NCBI RefSeq assembly: GCF_036030735.1
Contig: NZ_CP107928.1
Coordinates: 9,672,001-9,736,000 of the forward strand
Reading direction: 5' to 3'
Source: Streptomyces sp. NBC_00425
Lineage (GTDB): Bacteria; Actinomycetota; Actinomycetes; Streptomycetales; Streptomycetaceae
DNA: 64,000 bases
This document shows, piece by piece, positions 55,801 to 64,000 of the stretch. The position numbers and the translations under genes were made by a program. How positions within the stretch are numbered: the stretch's first letter is position 1; every line of letters begins with the position of its first letter. The notes below the pieces were generated by a model that did not search any database, was not told where the DNA came from, and saw only the letters and a program-made list of their open reading frames with translations.

Positions 55801-58800
55801 CCGATCACGCGGTGGCCGGGACGGTGCTGCTGCCCGGGACGGCGTTCGTGGAGATGGCGCTGCGCGCCGGCGACGAGGCGGGCTGCGACGTCCTGGACGA
55901 ACTCACCCTCCAAGCGCCGCTGCTCCTGCCCGAAGGCACCGCCGTCCGCCTGCGGGTCGAGGTCGGCGAGCCCGACGAAGCCGGCCGCAGGGCCGTCGCG
56001 ATCCACTCCCGGACCGACGCCGAAGGCTCCGCCTGGACCTGCCACGCCACCGGCGAACTCGGCATCGCACCACCGGCCGCACCTGCGGGTGAGGGGCTGG
56101 TGTGGCCGCCGGAGGGTGCGCGGGCGGTGGATGTGGGCGGTCTGTACGGGGCGTTGGCGGGGGCCGGCTATGAGTACGGGCCGGTGTTCCAGGGTGTGGG
56201 CGCGGTGTGGCGCCGGGGTGCGGAGGTGTTCGCCGAGGTCGCTCTGGGGGAGGGGGAGCGGGAGGCGGTGGCGGGGTTCGGGGTGCATCCGGCGTTGCTG
56301 GACGCGTCGCTGCATGCCGGGCTGCTGCCGGCGGGAGAGGCGGCGGGGGAGGGCGCGGGCGGGCCGCGGCTGCCGTTCGTGTGGTCGGGTGTGCGTCTGC
56401 ACGCGACGGGTGCGGCGGCGGTGCGGGTGCGGATCGTGCCGGCCGGCGAGAACGGGCTGGGCCTGGAGCTGTTCGACGAGGCGGGGCGTCCGGTCGCCTC
56501 CGTCGCCTCGCTCGCCCTGCGCCCCGTCGACCCCGCCCAACTGGGCGGCACCCCTTCCACCATCGTCGACGACGCCCTCTTCCGGCTGAACTGGACGATC
56601 CTGCCCGCCCCGAGCACCGTCCCGGACCCCGCCCCCGCACGGCTCCCGGCACTGATCGGGACCGGCGCCGCCCCGGACCACGTGCCGACACAGCCGTACG
56701 CGGACCTCGACGCCTTCGCCGACGCGACGGCCCTCGACACCGCCGGCCCGCCCGACGCGCTCCTCGTCCTGTGCGCCCGGCCGGGCGACGACCGCCTCGG
56801 CGCGGACGCCGCGCACCGGGCGCTCCAGCGGGCCCTGGACGCCGTGCAGTGCTGGCTGGCCGACGAGCGGTTCGGCACCGCCAGACTCACCGTCGTCACC
56901 CGTGGCGCGGTCTGCACCACCCCGGGCGAGGGACCCGCGGACCCCGCCCACGCCCCGGTCTGGGGACTGCTGCGCACGGCGCAGACGGAGAATCCCGGCC
57001 GCTTCGCCCTGATCGACCTGGACGACGACGAGCGCTCCGGCCGCGCACTGGCGACCGCCCTCGCCTCCGGCGAGCCACAACTCGCCCTGAGAGAAGGAGA
57101 GTTGCTCGTCCCGCGGCTGGTCCGAGCGGCGCATCAGCCCGACACCCTGACACCGCCGGCCGGCGCCCCGGGCACTCCCTGGCACCTCGACGTGAGCACC
57201 CGAGGCACCCTGGAGGCGCTGACCCTCGCCCCCGCCGAAGCGGCGTCGGCGCCGCTGGGCCCCGACGAGATCCGGGTGGCGATCCGCGCGGCCGGGCTCA
57301 ACTTCCGGGACGTCGTGTACACGCTCGGGCTGCTCCCCGGTGACGCCTCCCTGGGCATCGAGGGCGCCGGCGTGATCACCGAGGTCGGCCCGGCCGTCAC
57401 CGGTCTGGACGTCGGCGACCGCGTCATGGGCATGCTGCCCGACGCCTTCGGCCCGCTGACCGTGGTCGACCACCGTCTGGTCGTGCGCTTCCCCGACCAC
57501 TGGACGTTCGAGGAGGCCGCCGCCGTCCCCATCGTCTACGGCACCGCGTACTACGCCCTGGTGGAACTGGCCCGCATCCAGCCCGGCGAGAGCCTGCTGC
57601 TGCACGCCGCCGCCGGCGGCGTGGGCCTGGCCGCCCTCCAGCTCGCCCGCCACCTGGGCGCCGAGGTGTACGGCACCGCCAGCCCCGGCAAATGGGACAC
57701 CCTGCGCGCCGCGGGCCTCGACGACACCCACATCGCCTCCTCCCGGGACCTCGACTTCGAGCAGAGCTTCCTCGCCGCGACCGACGGCCGCGGCGTCGAC
57801 GTCGTACTCGACTGCCTGGCACGGGAGTTCGTGGACGCCTCGCTGCGCCTGCAGCCGCACGGCGGGCGCTTCATCGAGATGGGCAAGACCGACATCCGCG
57901 ACCCCGAGGAGGTCGCGGCGGCCCACCCCGGAATCGCCTACGAGGCGTTCGACCTGGTGACCGTCGCCCAGGAGGACCCCGACCTGTTCCGGCGGATGCT
58001 CGAGGAAGTCATCGAACTGTTCGAGCGGGGCGCGCTGCGGCCCTCACCGATCCGCACCTGGGACGTCCGCAGGGCGCCCGAGGCGTTCCGCCACCTGAGC
58101 CAGGCACGCAACACCGGAAAGATCGTCCTGACCATGCCGCCGATGTGGAACCCGCACGGCACGGTGCTGGTCACCGGCGGCACGGGGACGCTGGGCGCGC
58201 TGTTCGCCCGGCATCTGGTGACCGGGTACGGGGTGCGGCGCCTGCTGCTGGTGAGCCGCCGGGGCGCGGACGCTCCCGGGGCGGCCGACCTCGCAGCGGA
58301 ACTGGGCGCGCTGGGCGCGGCGGTGCGGATCGCCGCGTGCGACGTGGCCGACCGTCAGGCGCTGGCGGGCCTGCTGGCGTCGGTGGAGGCGGAGCATCCG
58401 CTGACGGCGGTGGTGCACACGGCCGGGGTGCTGGACGACGGCACGGTGACGGCGCTGACGCCGCAGCGTCTTGAGCGGGTGCTGCGGCCCAAGGCGGACG
58501 CGGCCTGGCATCTGCACGAGCTGACGGCGGACCTGGACCTCGCCGCGTTCGTCCTGTTCTCCTCCGTGATGGGCACGATCGGCGGCGCGGGCCAGGCCAA
58601 CTACAGCGCCGCCAACGTCTACCTGGACGCACTCGCCGAGCACCGCCGCGCCCAGGGCGCCGAGGCGACGTCGCTCGCCTGGGGCTTCTGGGACCAGCGC
58701 AGCGAACTCACCGGCGAACTCGACGAGGTGGACATCGCGCGCATGGCGCGCGCCGGTCTGGTGCCGCTGGCCTCCCACGAAGGCCTCGCGCTGTTCGACG

Positions 58801-61800
58801 CGGCGCTCTCCTCGCCCGACGCCGCCCTCGTGCCCGCCCGGCTCGACCTGTCGCGACTGCGCGCCCAGGCCGACTCCGGCTCCCTGCCCGGCGTCCTCAG
58901 CGGCCTGGTCCGCGCCCGGACCCGCCGCACCGTGGCCGCCGCCCCGGCCGCCGGCGGCAGCGCAGCCTCCCACCCGTTCGCCGGCCTCACCGGAGCCGAA
59001 CTGGAGCGGACGCTCCTGGAGAGCGTGTGCGGCCACGCCGCCGCCGTCCTCGGACACGGGTCGCCCGGCGCGATCCGCGCCGACAGCAAGTTCAAGACGC
59101 TCGGCTTCGACTCGCTGTCCTCGGTCGAACTGCGCAACCGCCTCAACGAGGCCACGAATCTGCGCCTGTCGGCCACCGCCGTCTTCGACCACCCGACCCC
59201 GGCGGCCATGGTCGCCTACCTGCGCGGCGAACTCGGCGACGACCCCGCCGGCTCCGGCTCCGCTGCCGCGCCGGCGGCGCCCGTGGCCGCGCTGCACAGC
59301 GGCGACGACCCGGTCGTCATCGTCGGCCTCGGCCTGCGCCTGCCCGGCGGCGTGTCCACCCCGCAGGCACTGTGGGACCTCCTCACCTCCGGCCGGGACA
59401 CCGTCGGCGACCTGCCCACCGACCGCGGCTGGGACCTCGACACCCTGCACGACGCCGACCCGGACCGGTCCAACAAGAGCTACGTCAGCAAGGGGTCGTT
59501 CCTCTACGACGCCGCCGGCTTCGACGCGGACTTCTTCGGGATCAGCCCGCGCGAGGCCCTCGCCATGGACCCCCAGCAGCGGCTGCTCATGGAGACCGCC
59601 TGGGAGGCCTTCGAACGCGCGGGCATCCGTCCCGAGTCGCTCCAGGGCAGCCAGGCCGGTGTCTTCGTCGGCGCCCTGTCCCAGGAGTACGGCTCACCCA
59701 TGCACGAGGCGTCGGACGGCGTCGACGGCCTGATGCTGACCGGCAAGACGACCAGCGTCCTGTCCGGCCGCCTCGCCTACTTCCTGGGCCTGGAAGGACC
59801 CGCCCTCACCATCGACACCGCCTGCTCCTCGTCGCTGGTCGCGCTCCACCAGGCCGCACAGGCACTGCGCGGCGGCGAATGCTCCCTCGCCGTGGCCGGC
59901 GGCGTGTCGGTGATGCCGACCCCCGGCTTCTTCACGGAGTTCTCCCGCCAGCGCGGACTGGCCAAGGACGGCCGCATCAAGGCGTTCGCCGCCGGCGCCG
60001 ACGGCACCGGCTGGGGCGAGGCCGTCGGCGTGCTCCTCCTCGAGCGGCTCTCCGACGCCCGCCGCAACGGCCACGAGGTCCTGGCCGTCGTCCGCGGCAG
60101 CGCCGTCAACCAGGACGGCGCCAGCAACGGCCTCACCGCCCCCAACGGGCCCTCGCAGCAGCGGGTGATCCGCCAGGCGCTGGCGAACGCCGGCCTGACG
60201 GGCGCGGACGTGGACGCGGTGGAGGCGCACGGCACGGGCACGAAGCTCGGCGACCCGATCGAGGCACAGGCCCTGCTGGCCACCTACGGGCAGGACCACA
60301 CCCCCGAACAGCCGCTGTGGCTGGGCTCGCTGAAGTCCAACATCGGCCACACCATGGCGGCCGCCGGCGTCGCGGGCGTGATCAAGATGGTGGTCTCGAT
60401 GAACCGGGGCACCCTGCCGCGCACCCTCCACGTCGACCAGCCGACACCACACGTCGACTGGGACCTGGGAGCCGTCGAGCTGCTGACCGAGGAACAGCCC
60501 TGGCCCAGCACGGGCCGCCCGCGCCGCGCCGCCGTCTCCGCGTTCGGCATCTCGGGCACCAACGCCCACCTCATCCTGGAACAGGCGCCCGGGCAGGAGA
60601 CGCCCGAGAGCGTGGCCGGGCCCGGCGCGGACGCCCCGGGCGCCGTCGTGCCGTGGGCGCTGTCGGCCAAGTCGGCCGCCGCGCTGCGTGAACAGGCCGC
60701 GCGTCTCGCCGAGTTCGCGACCGCCCACCCCGACACGGACATCGCCGCGATCGGATCCGCCCTCGTCCACCACCGCACCCCCTTCGACCACCGCGCAGTC
60801 GTCGTCGGCACCGACCGGGCGACCCTGCTGGACGGCGTCAGGACCGTCACCGACAACACCTCCTCCCACCCGGTCGTTTCGGGTCGGACGGTGTTCGTGT
60901 TTCCGGGGCAGGGGTCGCAGTGGTTGGGGATGGCGGCGGGGTTGTATGCGCAGGCGCCGGTGTTCCGGGCCCGGTTGGAGGAGTGTGCGCGGGCGTTGTC
61001 CGAGTTCGTGGAGTGGGATCTGCTTCAGGTGCTGCTGGGGGAGGGCGACGGCGCTCTGTTGGAGCGGGTGGATGTGGTGCAGCCGGCGTTGTGGGCGGTG
61101 ATGGTGTCGCTGGCTGAGTTGTGGCGTTCGTTCGGGGTGGCGCCGGATGCGGTGGTGGGGCATTCGCAGGGGGAGATCGCGGCGGCGGTGGTGGCGGGTG
61201 CGTTGTCGCTGGGGGACGGTGCGCGGGTGGTGGCGTTGCGCAGTCGGGCGATCGTGGCGTTGGCGGGGCGTGGGGGGATGGTGTCGGTGGCGTTGCCGGT
61301 GGAGCGGGTGCGTGCGGTGGTGGGGCGGTGGCCGGGTCGGGTGTCGGTGGCGGTGGTGAACGGTCCGTCGTCGACGGTGGTGTCGGGTTCGTGTGAGGTG
61401 TTGGAGGAGTTGGCGGGGTTGTGGGAGGGGGAGGGGTGCGGTGGCGTCGGGTGCCGGTGGATTATGCCTCGCATTCGCCTCATGTGGAGGTGTTGGAGGA
61501 GGAGTTGGCGCGGGTGTTGGAGCCGGTGGCGCCGCGGGTTCCGGTGGTGCCGTTGTATTCGACGGTGTCGGGTGAGGTGGTGGCGGACGCGTCGTTGGAC
61601 GGGGGGTATTGGTATCGGAATCTGCGGGGGACGGTGGAGTTCGAGGGTGCGGCGCGGCGGTTGCTGGCGGACGGGTTCACGGCGTTCGTGGAGTGCAGTG
61701 CGCATCCGGTGCTGACGGTGGGGCTGGGGGAGACGTTCGACGCGCTGGGTGCGGATGTGGCGGTGGCGGTGGGGTCGTTGCGGCGTGACGAGGGCGGGAT

Positions 61801-64000
61801 GGAGCGCTTCGCCCGTTCGTTGGGGCAGGCGTGGGCGCACGGCGTTCCCGTCGACTGGACGCCCCTCCTCCCGGCCGCGACGACCGGAGTGCCGCCGGTC
61901 GGTCTGCCCACCTACGCCTTCCAACGCACCCGCTACTGGCTCGACTCCACGCACCACCAGCCCACCGCACCCTCCGACCTCGGAACCGGCGCGGCCCACC
62001 CGCTCCTGGGACCGGCCGTCGAACTCCCGGGCGCGCAGTCGCTCCTGTTCACCGGACGGCTCTCCCCGAACACGCACGGACGGCTGGTCGAACACACCGG
62101 CGCCGGAGTCACCGTGCTGCCCGCCGCCGCACTCGCCGACGCCCTGCTGCACGCGGCCGGCGAGATCGGCTGCGAGCGGATCGACGAACTCGCCTTCCAC
62201 GAGCCCCTGGTGATGCCCGAGCGCGGCGGCGTCCAGCTCCGCGTCGAGGTCGGCGAGCCCGACGCGGAGGGGCTGCGCGTCATGACCCTCCACTCCCGCA
62301 GGGAGAACCGGCCGCAGGGCACGCCATGGACCAGCCACGCCCGCGCCGTACTCGCCGCCGAGGAGGACGCCGGCACACCGCCGTCCTGGAACCTCGAGGT
62401 GTGGCCCCCGCTCGACGCCGACCCGGTCGACGTCACCGCTCTGGACAGCCTCGGCGGCCCGGACGGGCCGGGCGCGGTGCGTGCGGCCTGGCGGCGGGAC
62501 GGCGAACTGTACGCGGAGATCGCCCTCGACCCGGGGGAGCCGCAGGAGCGGACGTCCGCCGACGGCTTCGGCGTCCACCCCGCTCTGCTCGGCACGGCCC
62601 TGCGCCTCGCGGACCCGGCCGGCACGGCGCAGCCCCTCCACGCCCCCGACGCACGGCTGCCCAACCGGTGGCACGGCGTCACGCTCCATGCCGTCGGGGC
62701 GTCCGTCGTGCGCGTACGCCTGACCCGCCAGGACGCGGACGGCCCCGGGCTCACGCTGGCCGTCGCGGACGACACCGGAGCCCCGGTGGCGACGATCGAC
62801 GCCCTGACGTGGCGATCCGTCGCCGCGCACGACCTGCGGCAGGCGTCCGCCGCACAGCGCGGCGCCCTCCACACGCTCACGTGGGTCGAGGCGCGGACCC
62901 GGGGGCGCGGCGCCCCCGCACCCCGGAGCTGGGCCGTCGTCGGCGACGACCCGTTCGAGGCGCGCCTCGGACTCATGGCCGCGGGCACGTATGCCGAGGA
63001 GTATCCCGACCTGCAGACGCTCGCGGTCAGGATCGAGACGGACGGCGTCGCGGCGCCCGACGTCGTCCTGGTCACGAGCCCACCGGCCGCCGACGGGACG
63101 GCCGGCGCCGTCCGCCGGTCCGCCGAGGACGTGCTCGGCCTCGCCCGGACCTGGCTCGCCGACCGCAGGCTCGCCGCCTCCCGGCTGGTCGTCCTCACCC
63201 GCGGCGCCACCGCGCACGAAGGCGACGACCCCGCCACGGCGGCGGTCGGCGCACTGATCCGCGCGGCCCAGGACGAGGCGCCCGGCCGGTTCGTGCTGGT
63301 CGACACCGACGGCACCAAGGCGTCCTGGCGGGCCCTGACGAAGGCGCTGACCACCGACGAGGACCACGTCATGCTGCGCCGCAGCGTCGTACGCGTGCCA
63401 CGGCTGGCCCGCGCCGACCTGACGGCCGGCACGACGGACCCGGCCTGTCCCCTCGACACGGCCGCCGGCGGCACGGCGTTGATCAGCGGCGCGGCCGGAC
63501 AGCTCAGCGCCTCCTTCGCCCAGCACCTGGTCACGCGGCACGGCGTGCGCGACCTGCTGCTGCTCGGGCAGCCGGGCGAGGACCCGGGCGTCGACGGGGC
63601 GACGGCAGCCGCGTGGAGGGAACTCGGCGTCCGCGTCGACACCGCGACCTGCGACCCGGCCGACCCGCACGCCCTGACGGCGCTCCTGCGCGACCTGCCC
63701 GCCGACCGCCCCCTGCGCACCGTCGTCCACACCGCGGCACACCCCCACGGCACGGACGGGACGCCGGGGCAGGCCGAGGAGAGCGGGGCCGGGGCGGCCG
63801 GGGGAGCGACGGTCGCCGGCAGTGCGCCGGGCCGGATCGGCGCCGCCCTGCACGCCGAGGCGCTGCGGATCCGGGCGCTGCGCGAGGCGATCGACGCCCT
63901 CGCGGAGCCCCCCGCGCTCGTCCTGCTGTCCGCCGCGGCCGGCGCCGAGGGCCCGGGGGACGCCGTCGACGCGGCGGCCGGCGCGCTGCTGGCCTCCTGG
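49828..64000 (+). CDS. Type I PKS N (3'-truncated): KSQ-AT-ACP, KS-AT-DH-ER-KR-ACP, KS-AT-(DH)-(KR); two apparent frame breaks
   Basis: Starts at ATG 49828, 11 bases after PKS M, and runs off the window: 4,725 residues if breaks at 55146 and 61436 are bridged. Loading: KSQ 49860-51150 ([13 protein letters not shown], Gln 50377), malonyl AT 51200-52350, ACP 52680-52920 (GYNSL). Module 1: KS 52969-54245, AT 54350-55480 (GHSQGEI, YASH: methylmalonyl), DH 55711-56530 ([15 protein letters not shown]), ER 57235-58130, KR 58155-58720 (LDD), ACP 59000-59225. Module 2: KS 59308-60590 (IDTACSSSL), methylmalonyl AT 60655-61770. Its DH 61995-62830 has [10 protein letters not shown] (catalytic Asp lost) and no YGP. 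Its KR (63450 onward) has SGAAGQLS, no LDD, and lacks the Tyr and Asn. Both look dead, so a ketone is expected. The starter is acetyl by decarboxylation. Confidence 0.93.
50442..52329 (+). repeat. Loading-module repeat shared by PKS N and PKS A
   Basis: 50442-51149 is nearly identical to 182-889 (KSQ C-terminal part), and 51291-52329 to 1127-2165 (AT core); only the KS-AT linker between them differs clearly. The second KS region also matches: about 53400-54235 with 3290-4135. Confidence 0.8.
54589..55612 (+). repeat. AT-domain repeat, copy 2 (1,024 bases)
   Basis: Methylmalonyl AT of PKS N module 1. It matches copy 1 (38582-39605) and copy 3 (60879-61902), including the frame break; copies 2 and 3 share about 10 more bases on the left. 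Confidence 0.85.
55125..55146 (+). other. Apparent -1 frame break, copy 2
   Basis: The upstream frame ends GAG GGG at 55146 and the AT resumes at 55146 in the -1 frame. The unshifted frame stops at 55425. Sequence and position within the repeat are identical to 39118-39139. Confidence 0.85.
60879..61902 (+). repeat. AT-domain repeat, copy 3 (1,024 bases)
   Basis: Methylmalonyl AT of PKS N module 2; same sequence as copies 1 and 2. Downstream of it the module is strongly diverged from all others. Confidence 0.85.
61415..61436 (+). other. Apparent -1 frame break, copy 3
   Basis: The upstream frame ends GAG GGG at 61436 and the AT resumes at 61436 in the -1 frame, then stays open to the window end. 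The unshifted frame stops at 61715. Confidence 0.85.

Overview
This is a very GC-rich (low-70s % G+C by eye), Streptomyces-like actinomycete segment filled by a modular type I polyketide synthase / non-ribosomal peptide synthetase (PKS/NRPS) gene cluster. The call rests on codon usage, modular PKS architecture, CYP105-type P450 plus small ferredoxin, and GTG/ATG starts behind purine-rich ribosome sites. Both window ends cut through PKS genes, so the cluster continues on both sides.

Layout. (1) 2-14071 (+): PKS A, cut at its 5' end: decarboxylative KSQ loading module and two KS-AT-DH-KR-ACP modules. (2) 14157-15758 (+): 14-TM drug exporter, then 683 bp of hairpins and GC-rich tandem repeats. 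(3) 16442-18428 (-): a P450 and a TetR regulator, with a degraded tnpB (IS200/IS605) fragment behind them. (4) 18743-20061 (+): a CerJ/ChlB-like KASIII acyltransferase and a discrete carrier protein. (5) 30145 down to 20138 (-): CYP105-like P450, ferredoxin, single-module fully reducing PKS G, PHBH-fold flavoprotein. (6) 30374-49816 (+): two-module PKS J, Cys-type Dieckmann cyclase, glycine-type C-A-PCP NRPS and single-module PKS M (KS-AT-ACP). (7) 49828 to the end (+): PKS N, with a second KSQ loading module, a fully reducing methylmalonyl module, and a module whose DH and KR are degenerate.

How they may work together (inference). A -> G -> J -> M -> NRPS -> Dieckmann cyclase gives a glycine-derived 3-acyl tetramic acid. 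The module chemistry places a diene four methylenes from an enoyl dienophile, the layout expected for a decalin. The flavoprotein and two P450s would tailor it. PKS N starts a separate chain, or a second product, and the KASIII/carrier pair may transfer an acyl group onto the scaffold.

Oddities. The same 1-nt frame disruption occurs in three identical 1,024-bp AT copies, each time at the end of a G-quadruplex-like run. Heptamer direct repeats with SARP-like geometry sit in front of both P450s and PKS J. Long near-identical PKS segments occur as direct and inverted repeats. No tRNA, rRNA or CRISPR array was seen.
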